49,711 nucleotides of DNA, taken from assembly GCF_008801575.1 (NCBI RefSeq), contig NZ_VZPL01000033.1, forward strand, positions 1 through 49,711, written 5' to 3'. The notes beneath the pieces were generated by a model. The model searched no databases and was not told where the DNA came from. It saw only the letters and a list, made by a program, of their open reading frames with translations. Shown here piece after piece: positions 34,720-43,444 of this stretch (positions are counted from its first letter, which is position 1; the number at the start of each line of letters is the position of its first letter). Made by a program: the position numbers and the translations under genes. The stretch comes from Xanthomonas cissicola. GTDB lineage: Bacteria > Pseudomonadota > Gammaproteobacteria > Xanthomonadales > Xanthomonadaceae.

Positions 34720-34765
34720 GCCACGCAACAAAAAGGCCCGTCGCCGGGCCTTTTTGTTGCGTGGC
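34720..34765. terminator. Bidirectional terminator with 21-bp perfect arms
   Basis: The arms GCCACGCAACAAAAAGGCCCG and its exact complement flank the loop TCGC (34741-34744). GGCCCG plus TTTTT on one side and AAAAA on the other let it end both csp (plus) and the converging glycine-zipper lipoprotein gene (minus). Confidence 0.93.
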
Positions 34766-34835
34766 GACTGTGTTGTCGCGGCCGTTGCCGAAGGGCAATG
34801 CAGTGGCGGCACGTCTAGGCCACCAAGCCGATGGA

Positions 34836-35315
34836 TCAGCGCAGCACGACCTTGCCGTTGACCACGCGCACATACGCGTTCTCGCGCACGCCCGCCAGGT
34901 CGCGCTGGTTGACCACGATCACGCGGCCGTCGTCCATGCGCACCTGCACGTCGAAGCTGGCGCTGGTGACGTTGTTCTGGATGGCGTTACCTGCCAGCGC
35001 GCCGGCAGCGGCGCCGGCCACGGCCGAAACGTTCTTGTTGCCCGTACTGCCGCCGGTTTCCTTGGAAATCTGGCGGCCGGCCACCGCGCCTACGATGCCG
35101 CCGAGCACGGCGCCAGTGCCGGTCGGCGCGGTGCGGGTCGGGCCGACTTCGTCGATCCGGGTCACGATGCCGCAATCCACGCAACGCTGCGTCTGCGGGT
35201 AGCCCTGGTCATAACCGCGATCGCCGCGATAGCTGCCGTATTGGGGTTGGGAGGTGGCGCAGCCAACCAGGGTCGCGGTTGCAGCCAGGCCAATGACGAG
35301 CAGTCGGGTCTTCAT
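34836..35315 (-). CDS. Glycine-zipper outer-membrane lipoprotein (SlyB/Pcp-like)
   Basis: 159 aa. A lipoprotein signal ends TLVGC, so Cys19 is the lipidation site. The glycine-zipper 2TM segment GTGAVLGGIVGAVAGRQ and GAAAGALAGNAIQ (about 67-109) is followed by a small beta domain, DVQVRMDDGRVIVVNQ. This is the 17-kDa antigen/SlyB architecture, a structural envelope lipoprotein often induced by membrane stress. An additional pair of cysteines, RCVDCG (44-49), lies between the signal and the zipper. It shares a terminator with csp. Confidence 0.9.
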   Translation of the reverse strand: MKTRLLVIGLAATATLVGCATSQPQYGSYRGDRGYDQGYPQTQRCVDCGIVTRIDEVGPTRTAPTGTGAVLGGIVGAVAGRQISKETGGSTGNKNVSAVAGAAAGALAGNAIQNNVTSASFDVQVRMDDGRVIVVNQRDLAGVRENAYVRVVNGKVVLR

Positions 35316-35447
35316 GAGATCTCTCCGGGGTGGTTCGAAAAGGCGGCCGGGGCCGCGGCGACGTCATCCTGTGATGGTCCAGGTGAACGGCCCGCCAACT
35401 ACGTCACTGCAGGCTTAACGAAACCCGAGCGTCGTATTCATCAAACC

Positions 35448-35861
35448 TCAGCGAAAGTCGCGATGGCAGGCCTCGCAAGCATCGGAGATGCGGGTGTGGA
35501 GTTGGCCTAGCTGCCTGCAATCGGTCGGCGTCACGCCCTGGGCCCGATCCAACACGGCACGCAATGCCTGTGCGTGCTCGCCGAAGCGGCGGTCCTCGCC
35601 AATCGCGGGGAAGGCCGGCTCGACTTCGTCGGCCAGCAGCCGCCGCTGTTGCTGCGCCGGCATGCAGGCGGCGCCTGCGTGCGGCCGCAGCGTGCGTAGC
35701 TGGTAGGCCATGATCTGCATCAGGCTGTCGGGCACCGGGTCGCGCCGCGCTCGTAGTGCGTTGGCCACCATGACCGTGGCGACCAGGCCGATCAGCAGGC
35801 CCAACACCAGCGTGAAGGCGTAGCGGGCCGCGCGGGACTGGGTGGGAGGCGGGGCGTGCAT
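35448..35861 (-). CDS. Membrane-anchored protein with C-terminal CxxCH haem motif (cytochrome c'-like)
   Basis: 137 aa. One transmembrane segment (FTLVLGLLIGLVATVMVANAL, about 16-36) places the rest in the periplasm. The C-terminus ends DACEACHRDFR: CxxCH close to the chain end, with helices before it, is the layout of the four-helix-bundle cytochromes c' and c-556. Two more cysteines occur near 67 and 114. It may bind one haem c and carry electrons or bind NO; this is inferred from the motif. Start at MHAPPPTQ (35861). It is divergent from tcdA with 74 bp between starts. Confidence 0.75.
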   Translation of the reverse strand: MHAPPPTQSRAARYAFTLVLGLLIGLVATVMVANALRARRDPVPDSLMQIMAYQLRTLRPHAGAACMPAQQQRRLLADEVEPAFPAIGEDRRFGEHAQALRAVLDRAQGVTPTDCRQLGQLHTRISDACEACHRDFR

Positions 35862-35935
35862 GAGGTGGCTCCTGGGACGCAACGTTCGTTGCGGCAGCGT
35901 GGGCGCGCCCTGAGCGGGGCGCGTAAAATAGGCCG

Positions 35936-36766
35936 ATGAAAGCACAATGGCGTGAACGCTTTGCCGGTATCGACCGGCTGTACGGGGTCGGCACGGTCGA
36001 GCGCTTGTCGGCGTGCCGCGTGGCGGTGGTCGGCATGGGTGGGGTGGGGTCTTGGGTGGTCGAGGCATTGGCACGCACCGGGGTGGGGCACATCCGCCTG
36101 ATCGATGCCGATGACGTGTGCGTGTCCAACACCAACCGGCAGCTGCCGGCGCTGGCCGGGCAGTACGGTCGCAACAAGGCGCGGGCGATGGCCGAGCGCT
36201 GCGTGGCGATCAACCCGGACATCGAAGCCGACGCGGTCGAGGCTTTCCTGACCTCGGGCAATATCGAAACCTTGCTGGGTCAAGGCTTGGACCTGGTGAT
36301 CGATGCCTGCGACAGCTTTCGGGTCAAGGTGGAAACCATCGCCTGGTGCCGTCGGCGCAAGTTGCCGCTGCTGACCGTGGGTGCGGCCGGCGGGCGCACC
36401 GACCCCACGCTGGTGCGCGTGCGCGATGTCTCGCGCACCGAGCACGATGCGATGCTGGCGCTCATCCGCAAGAAGCTGCGCAGCGAATTCAATTTCCCCA
36501 AGAACCCGCAGCGCTACTTCGGCGTGCCCGCGGTGTATTCGCTGGAAAACGTGAAATACCCGCAGGCCGATGGCAGCGTCTGCGGCATCCGCCCACAGCT
36601 CGATGCCGATGCCACGCTCAAGCTCGATTGCGGGGCAGGGCTCGGTGCGGCCACGCATATCACCGGCACCTTTGCATTCGTGGCGGTGGGCAAGGCGCTG
36701 GACATGTTGCTGAAGCCCAAGGCTGCGGTGGCGATGCCGGCAGCCGAGGCGGTTGCGGCGTCGTGA
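35936..36766 (+). CDS. tcdA: tRNA threonylcarbamoyladenosine dehydratase
   Basis: 276 aa, an E1/MoeB-like ATP-dependent enzyme that cyclises the t6A37 modification of tRNAs to ct6A. The nucleotide-binding loop VVGMGGVGSW is at 31-40, followed by IDADDVCVSNTNRQLPA, the Arg/Gln adenylation motif. The C-terminal part has FNFPKNPQRYFGVPAVYSLE, typical of YgdL/CsdL proteins. No CsdA/CsdE genes are adjacent. It ends 50 bp before the converging tatD gene. Confidence 0.94.
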   Translation: MKAQWRERFAGIDRLYGVGTVERLSACRVAVVGMGGVGSWVVEALARTGVGHIRLIDADDVCVSNTNRQLPALAGQYGRNKARAMAERCVAINPDIEADAVEAFLTSGNIETLLGQGLDLVIDACDSFRVKVETIAWCRRRKLPLLTVGAAGGRTDPTLVRVRDVSRTEHDAMLALIRKKLRSEFNFPKNPQRYFGVPAVYSLENVKYPQADGSVCGIRPQLDADATLKLDCGAGLGAATHITGTFAFVAVGKALDMLLKPKAAVAMPAAEAVAAS

Positions 36767-36816
36767 TGCGGCCTGCGCGCTGTCGTGCTGACCGCGCGCT
36801 AATGCGCACGCTGCGC

Positions 36817-37584
36817 TCAGTGCGGTAGGCCGAACAAGTTGCGTGCGTTGGCCGACGTCTGCGCAGCAATGTGCGTAGGATCTTGCCCGCGCAGCTGGGC
36901 GATGCAGTCCAATACCGTGCGCAGATACGCCGGCTCGTTGCGTTGGCCGCGGATGCCGGCGTCGGGCTGATCCGGCGCGTCGGTTTCCAGCAACAGGTGC
37001 TGCAGCGGCATGCGGGCCACCAGCCCGCGCAAGCGATTGGCGCGCGGGTAGGTCACCGGGCCGCCGAGGCCGATCATGAAATCCAGTTTCCACAACTGCT
37101 GCGCCTGCTCGGGGCTGCCGGCAAAGCTGTGCACCACGCCGCGCAGGCCACCTACCGCCTTGATGCGCGCGATGACCTCCTCGGTGGCGCGGCGGGCATG
37201 CACGATCAGTGGCAGGTCGAAGCGCTTGGCCAACTGCAGCTGAGCATCGAAATAGTCGCGCTGCGCGTGTGCATCCAGTCCGTCGACGAAAAAGTCCAGG
37301 CCGCATTCGCCGATCGCGCAGGGCCGCTCGCGTTCGATCCACTCGGCCAGCTGCTGCAGGTGCGCAGGACGGTGCTGCTCCAGAAACAGCGGATGCAGGC
37401 CGTAAGCGGGGTGGAGGCCAGGCGCCTGATCGCAGACCGCACGCAGGCCCGGCCAACTGGCAGCGGTGATCGCCGGCACTACTTGCTGCATGACGCCGGC
37501 GGCCTGCGCGCGCGCGATCACCGCCGCGCGGTCGTGGTCGAACTCGCCTGCATCCAGATGGCAATGGCTGTCGATCAACCGCAT
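36817..37584 (-). CDS. TatD-family metal-dependent deoxyribonuclease
   Basis: 255 aa amidohydrolase-fold protein. Metal ligands begin with His7 and His9 (LIDSHCHLD), followed by Glu in AIGECGLDFF, His in LIVHARRA, His in GVVHSFAG and Asp in LLLETDAPD. Members act as 3'-5' DNases or RNases or D-aminoacyl hydrolases. The start codon overlaps the stop of the upstream DUF6116 gene (TGATG), so the two are translationally coupled. I cannot tell whether it is the tatD or ycfH orthologue. Confidence 0.93.
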   Translation of the reverse strand: MRLIDSHCHLDAGEFDHDRAAVIARAQAAGVMQQVVPAITAASWPGLRAVCDQAPGLHPAYGLHPLFLEQHRPAHLQQLAEWIERERPCAIGECGLDFFVDGLDAHAQRDYFDAQLQLAKRFDLPLIVHARRATEEVIARIKAVGGLRGVVHSFAGSPEQAQQLWKLDFMIGLGGPVTYPRANRLRGLVARMPLQHLLLETDAPDQPDAGIRGQRNEPAYLRTVLDCIAQLRGQDPTHIAAQTSANARNLFGLPH

Positions 37585-37799
37585 CAGTGGCGGCGCACCG
37601 GTGCCGGCACCGGCGCCTTGCGGGTTTTCCAGTTCGCCAGCAGCAGCGTGGCCAGGCCGAACAGCAATTCGTCCAGGAATGGGATCGGATCCGGCATCAC
37701 CACGTCGATCAGAAACAGCGCGGCGGCCAGCTTGAACAAGGTGGGATATCGCAGCGTGCTGGCCCAGTCCAGCGCGCGTGCGGTCAAGGGATTTCGCAT
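37584..37799 (-). CDS. DUF6116 family small membrane protein
   Basis: 71 aa with two hydrophobic segments (LFKLAAALFLIDVVMP and PFLDELLFGLATLLLANW). It matches the small xanthomonad proteins known as DUF6116. Function unknown. It is the first gene of a two-gene unit with the TatD-family nuclease, sharing a TGATG stop-start overlap. Confidence 0.8.
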   Translation of the reverse strand: MRNPLTARALDWASTLRYPTLFKLAAALFLIDVVMPDPIPFLDELLFGLATLLLANWKTRKAPVPAPVRRH

Positions 37800-37944
37800 G
37801 CGAATGCTCCGGCTGTTAGAGATGCATGAAGTAACCGCTAGCTGAACTTAACCGTCGTGTTCATGAGCGAGCGCCTTTTCGTTCAGGGTTCCCATGCTGG
37901 AATCACGGCCGTCAACAACGCGGTGCGTCCGCAGGGAGCTGGTT

Positions 37945-38736
37945 ATGAAGAGCAATACGACAACTATACTGGTCGCTGCTGGTGCCTTGCTGGTCGGAGG
38001 CGTCGCCACTGCCGCTTTCATGAATAACCGCCCATCGTCCGGCGATTTTGTCGCCAACGGCCAGCCAGCGCCGCGCGGCCTGGAATATGCCGATGTGGTC
38101 AAGGTTGCCCCGATCACCCAGCGCGAGCCGCAGTACGCGCAGGTGATCAACAGCAACGCCGTCCGCGAGACCACCACCAGCACCTCGCCGCGTGAAGTGT
38201 GCCGCGATGTCGTGGTGCAGGAGCGTCTGCCCGAGCGCGACGGTAACGTGGGCGGCACCGTGGCCGGTGCGGTCATCGGCGGCCTGATCGGCAACCAGGT
38301 GGGCGGCGGCAACGGTCGCAAGCTGGCGACCGCCGCAGGCGCGGTGGGTGGCGGCTTTATCGGTAACCGCATCGACCGCAACCACGTTGGCGGCCGGGTG
38401 GTCGATCGCACAGAGCGCCAATGTCATACCGAAAATGCCAACTCGCAGTCCTCGCGCGTGGTGGGCTACGACGTGACCTATCGCAATGCCGATGGCACCA
38501 CCGGCACCATGCGCATGGACAGCAAGCCGGGCGAACGCATCTCGCTGGGCGACGCCGACAACGTGGTGGCCTATGACGTCACCTACCGCTACGACGGCTT
38601 CGAAAAGACCGTGCGCATGAATGACAAGCCCACCAGCGACCGTCTGCCGGTGGTCGATGGCCAGCTGGTGACCCAGATGGCATCGACGGCGGGCGATTCC
38701 AACGTGCGCCAGGACGGTTTGAGCACCCGCCAGTAA
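37945..38736 (+). CDS. Glycine-zipper envelope protein (YMGG/17-kDa type)
   Basis: 263 aa. Residues 8-25 are a hydrophobic signal or anchor (ILVAAGALLVGGVATAAF). The centre has a glycine-zipper 2TM segment (NVGGTVAGAVIGGLIGNQ and GAVGGGFIGNRIDRN, about 108-155). Two related repeats follow: VGYDVTYRNADGTTGTMRM and VAYDVTYRYDGFEKTVRM (about 173-235), each ending in Met-(D/N)-x-K-P. The role is probably envelope structure or stress response; no enzymatic motif. A GGGAG ribosome site precedes the ATG at 37945, which I prefer to 37894. A good terminator follows. Confidence 0.85.
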   Translation: MKSNTTTILVAAGALLVGGVATAAFMNNRPSSGDFVANGQPAPRGLEYADVVKVAPITQREPQYAQVINSNAVRETTTSTSPREVCRDVVVQERLPERDGNVGGTVAGAVIGGLIGNQVGGGNGRKLATAAGAVGGGFIGNRIDRNHVGGRVVDRTERQCHTENANSQSSRVVGYDVTYRNADGTTGTMRMDSKPGERISLGDADNVVAYDVTYRYDGFEKTVRMNDKPTSDRLPVVDGQLVTQMASTAGDSNVRQDGLSTRQ

Positions 38737-38776
38737 CGGGTAGGCCGAAGCGACGCGCAGTCAGCGCAGTGGTAAG

Positions 38777-38803
38777 AAAAGAGCCGGCATTGCCGGCTCT
38801 TTT
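38777..38803 (+). terminator. Rho-independent terminator after the glycine-zipper gene
   Basis: AAAAGAGCCGGC and GCCGGCTCTTTT pair perfectly (12 bp) around a 3-nt loop, 40 bp after the stop, ending in a T-run. Confidence 0.88.
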
Positions 38804-38892
38804 CGTCTGCGCCATCCCCTGGAGCGGTGCACTGCCATGTTGGCCCGGCAACTGGCAGATAATCGCGCTTTCAGCTTGCGACGGAAGCCAAC

Positions 38893-40056
38893 ATGCCGGT
38901 GCACCCCGATGACCTGTTCGACGTACGCGCGCTGCTCACCGACGAAGAGCGGGCGGTGCAGGACGCGGTCGCGCGCTTTACCGATACGCGGGTTGTACCG
39001 GCCATCGGCGACGCCTTCGATGCCGGGCGCTTTCCGCGCGAGTGGATTCCGGAGCTGGCGGAACTGGGGCTGTTGGGTGCCAGCCTGCCGGTACGCGACG
39101 GCGGTGCGGGCCTTGGCGCGGTGTCCTACGGATTGATCTGCCAGGAACTGGAGCGCGGCGACAGTGGCCTGCGCAGCTTCGTCAGCGTGCAATCGTCGTT
39201 GTGCATGTATCCCATCCACGCCTACGGCAGCGACGAACAGCGGCAGCGCTGGCTGCCGGAGATGGCGGCCGGCCGGGTCATCGGCTGTTTCGGCCTGAGC
39301 GAGGCGCAGGGCGGATCGGACCCGGCCGCGATGACCACCCGCGCGGTGCGCGAGGGCGAGGGCTGGCGTTTGAACGGCGCCAAGATGTGGATCACCAACG
39401 GCAGCATCGCCGGGCTGGCGATCATCTGGGCGCAGACCGACGATGGCGTGCGCGGCTTTCTGGTCGAGACCGACAGCGCCGGTTTCAGCGCGCACGACAT
39501 CAGCCACAAGATGAGCCTGCGTGCGTCGGTCACCTCGGGCCTGTTCCTGGACAACGTGTTCGTGCCCGAGCAGATGCGGTTGCCGCAGGCGGCCGGTTTG
39601 AAGGCGCCGCTGAGTTGCCTCAACCAGGCACGCTACGGCATCGCCTGGGGCGCCATCGGCGCGGCAGTGGCCTGCCTGCGCGAGGCGCTGGCCTATGCCG
39701 GCGAGCGCATCCTGTTCGGCCGCCCGTTGGCGGCCACGCAAAGCGCGCAGATCAAACTGGCCGACATGGCGCGGCGGATTTCCACCGCCCAGCTGCTGGC
39801 ATTGCAGCTTGGGCGCTTGAAGGAAGCCGGGACGCTGCAGCCGGAGCAGGTCTCGCTGGCAAAATGGAATAATTGCCGCATGGCGCTGGATGTGGCGCGC
39901 GAATGCCGCGACCTGCTGGGCGCGGCCGGCATCACCACCGAGCATGTGGCGATCCGGCATGCGCTGAACCTGGAATCGGTGATCACCTACGAAGGCACCG
40001 AAACCGTGCACCAGCTGGTGGTGGGCCGTGCGCTGACAGGACTCAATGCGTTTTGA
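38893..40056 (+). CDS. gcdH: Glutaryl-CoA dehydrogenase
   Basis: 387 aa acyl-CoA dehydrogenase that oxidises and decarboxylates glutaryl-CoA to crotonyl-CoA in lysine/tryptophan catabolism, using FAD and ETF. The catalytic base is Glu367 in TYEGTETVHQLVVGRALTG, and Arg94 in GLRSFVSVQSSL matches the human substrate-carboxylate Arg94. The CFGLSEAQGGSDPA and WITNGSIAGL FAD segments are present. These features favour GcdH over a generic acyl-CoA dehydrogenase. No LysR regulator or CaiB-type gene is adjacent. ATG at 38893 follows the previous terminator by about 90 bp. Confidence 0.92.
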   Translation: MPVHPDDLFDVRALLTDEERAVQDAVARFTDTRVVPAIGDAFDAGRFPREWIPELAELGLLGASLPVRDGGAGLGAVSYGLICQELERGDSGLRSFVSVQSSLCMYPIHAYGSDEQRQRWLPEMAAGRVIGCFGLSEAQGGSDPAAMTTRAVREGEGWRLNGAKMWITNGSIAGLAIIWAQTDDGVRGFLVETDSAGFSAHDISHKMSLRASVTSGLFLDNVFVPEQMRLPQAAGLKAPLSCLNQARYGIAWGAIGAAVACLREALAYAGERILFGRPLAATQSAQIKLADMARRISTAQLLALQLGRLKEAGTLQPEQVSLAKWNNCRMALDVARECRDLLGAAGITTEHVAIRHALNLESVITYEGTETVHQLVVGRALTGLNAF

Positions 40057-40088
40057 CGAGGAGTGGGGGTTTGATCAGCAAGGATGTG

Positions 40089-42680
40089 ATGCGACGCCTG
40101 TTCGGCGTCTTCTGGACCATGTGTCTGCTGGTCGGCGCGAGCCTCGTGCCAGCACGGGCCAACGAGGCGCCACGCATGGCACCGACGCCGGGCTGGGTGG
40201 TGGCAGATGCCGTTTCCGAGAACGTGCCCGGCGCTGCGGGGCTGCGCTACGAGTTGGTGTCAGACCAGGTCGATCTGACCGGCCGCGTGCCGCAGGCTTA
40301 CCGCCGGCTCAGCTACACCGTGCAGCGCGCCAAGAGCCTGGAGGAAGCCGGGCAGATTTCCATCGACTATCAGCCGCAGTACCAGCAGCTGGAGCTCAAC
40401 AGCCTGGATGTCTGGCGTGCCGGCAAGCGCATCGATATGCGCACGCAGGCGAATTACGCCAGATTGCGGCGCGAGAGCGGGCTGGAAAATGGGTTGATCG
40501 ATGGCGCGCTGACGCTGTCGATCACCTTGCCGGACCTGCGCGTGGGCGATCGCGTCGACTATGGCGTGACCATCAGCGGCAGCAATCCGGTGTTCGGTAA
40601 AGGCTATTACGACGTGTTCGAAGCGCGCTACGGCGTGCCGCTGGGCGAGCGCCGGGTACGTGTGCGCTATCGGGCCGACATGCCGCTGCAGTGGCGCATC
40701 AGCGCCCCGGGGTTCGGCCGGAACGTGCGTACGCTCGATGGGGTGACGCAGTTGGACATCGGCGCCCGCGACATCGCGGCGGTGCAGGAAGAAAAAGACG
40801 CGCCGGACGATGTGGACCCGTATGGCGCGATCGAAGTGTCCACCGCCGGCAGTTGGGGCGCGGTGGCGGCCTGGGCGTCGCAGCTGTATCCGCGTGCATT
40901 CAACCAGACGCAGGTGGCCGCCAGGATGGCGCAGAGCCTGACGTTGCGCAGCGACGACCCGCAAGGGGCGTTGCTGCGCGCCGTGGCGTTCGTGCAGGGC
41001 GAGATCCGTTACGTCGGGCTGGACATGGGCGAAAACTCGCACGCCCCGCACGCGCCCGAAGTGACGCTGCGCAACCGCTATGGCGACTGCAAGGACAAGG
41101 CGACGCTGCTGATCGCACTGCTGCAACTGGCCGGCATCCGCGCCGAGCCGGTGCTGGTCAACAGCGACAAGGGGCATGGGCTGGAAAAGCGGCTGCCCAG
41201 TCCGTACGCCTTCGATCATGTGGTGGTGCGTGCGCATCTGCCGCAGGGCGAGGTGTGGGTGGATGCCACGCGCGATCGCGAAGAAGGCCCGTTGGCACAG
41301 CGGCGGCCACTGCCGTTCGTGCGCGGATTGCCCGTGATTGCAGGGCAGGACACGTTGGTTGAAGTGCCTGCGCCGATGCCCGCGTTGCCACAGATCGAAG
41401 TGAACGAAGAAATCTCCATTTCGCTGCGCACGCCGCAGCGCTGGGCAAGCTTCACGGTGGACACCATCTATCGCCAGGGCCGCGGCGAGCGTGTCGCCAG
41501 CAGCTTCGACGACGATGGTGCGCAGACGGTGGGCGAGCACTATCTGGAATTCATGCAGCAGTACTACACCGCACTGACCCAGGTGAGCGTGCCAAGCATC
41601 GACGCTGCCGACCCGCTGAATGTGCGCACGCACGAGGCCTACCGGCTGGAGTGGCCAGCGAAGGAGGGCGATGAGCTGGGTTTCCCGTTGTTCCAGCTTG
41701 GCGAGTGGATGGATGCGTTACCGAAAGAGGCGCGCAAGAGCCCGCTGGCGCTGGGCGGGCCGCGGCTGGCGCGGCAGACCGTAAGCGTGCAAAGCGACCC
41801 GGCGACCCAGGTGGCAGCAGACACCCAAGTGGTCGCCAATCCGTGGTTCCGCTTCTCGCGCAGCATCGCGATGCGCGACGGAAAGCTGGTCATCGTGGGC
41901 GAGTGGCAGCGCTTCACCGACCGTATTCCGGCCAGCGGCGTGGCGCGTGCGGCTGCCGACATGGAACGCGCGCGCGACCTGCTGTATTTCAATCACGATC
42001 TCGCGCCGCGGCGGCGCACGCAGCCTCCTGACTGGCGTGCGCTCGGCTACCCGGTGGCCGGCTTGGCGGCCTTGGTGTTGTTGCTGGTGGCATGCTTTTT
42101 CTGGTGGCGCGGCGGTGGCCTGGGCGGAATCGTGTTCGATCCACATGCCACGGTGACGCGGATGCCGCAGCATGCTCGGATGCGCAGGAGTGCCTGGGCG
42201 GTGTTTGCGGCCACCACGCTGCTGTCGGCGTGGGTGTGGCTGCATGCGCTGCCGCTCTGGGCCAAGGCCGGTGGCGTCAGTGTTGTGGTTGCAATCGCCT
42301 TGCTGGGATGCGTGTTGCTGAAGCAGATCCTGCGTTGGATGGGCAGCAGCGCCCGGTTTGGGACGGTGTTGCCGGCAATGGCCGGCTGTGCGTTGCCGTG
42401 GCTGGTGTGCCTGCTGGCGGCCGTGGTCGCGCTCAAGGGCCAGGTCGCATTGCTGCGCACCGGCGCGACCGATCCGGCCGGCATGGCGCAACTGGCGACA
42501 TGCATCCTGCTGCTGATGCTGGGGGCGCTGTGGTGGTCGGTCTGTTCGGTACAGGCCGCCGCCGCCGCCGCCGGCTGTGCGCGCACGCGTGCGTTCGGCG
42601 CCTGGGCGCTGACGGTGGCGGCACTGGGCATCCTGATCGCGGTATTGAGTGTGCCGGTGGCGGTAGTGGTCCTGGCCTGA
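40089..42680 (+). CDS. DUF3857/transglutaminase-like domain membrane protein
   Basis: 863 aa. A signal peptide (FGVFWTMCLLVGASLVPARA) precedes a periplasmic DUF3857 domain (about 45-240) and a transglutaminase-like domain with the full Cys-His-Asp triad: Cys334 (NRYGDCKDKATL), His377 (YAFDHVVV) and Asp392 (WVDATRD). After about residue 655 come five to six transmembrane helices, an unusual membrane tail. The enzymatic role is unknown; related proteins may cleave or link peptides in the envelope. The start is uncertain: TTG at 40071 has an ideal GAGGAG site 7 nt upstream, while ATG at 40089 has AAGGA closer. It follows gcdH by only 14-32 bp, so it is probably co-transcribed. Confidence 0.88.
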   Translation: MRRLFGVFWTMCLLVGASLVPARANEAPRMAPTPGWVVADAVSENVPGAAGLRYELVSDQVDLTGRVPQAYRRLSYTVQRAKSLEEAGQISIDYQPQYQQLELNSLDVWRAGKRIDMRTQANYARLRRESGLENGLIDGALTLSITLPDLRVGDRVDYGVTISGSNPVFGKGYYDVFEARYGVPLGERRVRVRYRADMPLQWRISAPGFGRNVRTLDGVTQLDIGARDIAAVQEEKDAPDDVDPYGAIEVSTAGSWGAVAAWASQLYPRAFNQTQVAARMAQSLTLRSDDPQGALLRAVAFVQGEIRYVGLDMGENSHAPHAPEVTLRNRYGDCKDKATLLIALLQLAGIRAEPVLVNSDKGHGLEKRLPSPYAFDHVVVRAHLPQGEVWVDATRDREEGPLAQRRPLPFVRGLPVIAGQDTLVEVPAPMPALPQIEVNEEISISLRTPQRWASFTVDTIYRQGRGERVASSFDDDGAQTVGEHYLEFMQQYYTALTQVSVPSIDAADPLNVRTHEAYRLEWPAKEGDELGFPLFQLGEWMDALPKEARKSPLALGGPRLARQTVSVQSDPATQVAADTQVVANPWFRFSRSIAMRDGKLVIVGEWQRFTDRIPASGVARAAADMERARDLLYFNHDLAPRRRTQPPDWRALGYPVAGLAALVLLLVACFFWWRGGGLGGIVFDPHATVTRMPQHARMRRSAWAVFAATTLLSAWVWLHALPLWAKAGGVSVVVAIALLGCVLLKQILRWMGSSARFGTVLPAMAGCALPWLVCLLAAVVALKGQVALLRTGATDPAGMAQLATCILLLMLGALWWSVCSVQAAAAAAGCARTRAFGAWALTVAALGILIAVLSVPVAVVVLA

Positions 42681-42805
42681 CGCAGGTCGGCGCGGCAGTA
42701 CACGCAAAGCTGGCATCGGTGCGCCGCTGCTGCGTGGAGGGCTTTGCAAAGGCACGCGGGGCTGTGACACTGCCAGCCCCTCGTTGCTGCCGCGGAGCCA
42801 GCCAG

Positions 42806-43444
42806 ATGTCGACCGTGCGTCCCCCGTTGACCGTGCATGGCATGTCCGGTTCCGGCAATTGCTACAAGGTGCGCCTGCTGCTGGAACAACTGGGCAGCCG
42901 CTATCACTGGGTCGAGGTGGATAGCGTGGCCGGGCAGACCCGCACGCCCGACTATCTGGCCAAGAACCCTAACGGCAAGGTGCCAATGGTCGAGCGCGAC
43001 GATGGCCGCGTATTGACCGAATCCAACGCGATCCTGTTCTGGCTGGCCGAAGGCACGCCGTATCTGCCCACCGATGCGTGGCAGCGTGCGCAGGCATTGA
43101 GCTGGATGTTCTTCGAGCAATACAGCCATGAACCTTATGTGGCAGTGGCGCGGTTCATCAGCCTGTGGACGCCGCGCGATGCCGCACGCCGCGCCGAGTT
43201 ACCACAGCTGCGCGCACGCGGCGAGCAGGCGCTGGCGGTGATGGAGCAGCACCTGCAGCAGCACACCTGGTTCACCGGTAGCGACTACGGCATCGCCGAT
43301 ATCGCACTGTTCGCTTACACCCATTGCGCCGAAGACGGCGGTTTCGATCTGGAGCGCTGGCCGGCGATCACCGCCTGGTTACAACGCGTGCAGGCGCTGC
43401 CGCGTTATGTGCCGATGCCGGCAGCTGCATCGGTGGCGGCATGA
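42806..43444 (+). CDS. Glutathione S-transferase family protein
   Basis: 212 aa. The N-terminal thioredoxin-like domain has HGMSGSGNCYKVRLLLEQL with Ser/Cys at the activating position, then KNPNGKVPMVERDDGRVLTESNAIL as the glutathione site. The C-domain includes TWFTGSDYGIADIALFAYTHCAEDGG, close to the Yghu/GstB-like group. It resembles GSTs that act on lipid or sugar electrophiles; the substrate is unknown. A GGAG site precedes the ATG. Its stop overlaps an ATG (ATGA at 43441-43444) that opens a short frame running to asnB. Confidence 0.92.
   Translation: MSTVRPPLTVHGMSGSGNCYKVRLLLEQLGSRYHWVEVDSVAGQTRTPDYLAKNPNGKVPMVERDDGRVLTESNAILFWLAEGTPYLPTDAWQRAQALSWMFFEQYSHEPYVAVARFISLWTPRDAARRAELPQLRARGEQALAVMEQHLQQHTWFTGSDYGIADIALFAYTHCAEDGGFDLERWPAITAWLQRVQALPRYVPMPAAASVAA

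Noticed and set aside
40260..41633. 457-codon minus-strand open frame in the DUF3857 gene
   Set aside because: Shadow frame; the plus strand encodes a signal peptide, catalytic triad and membrane helices.
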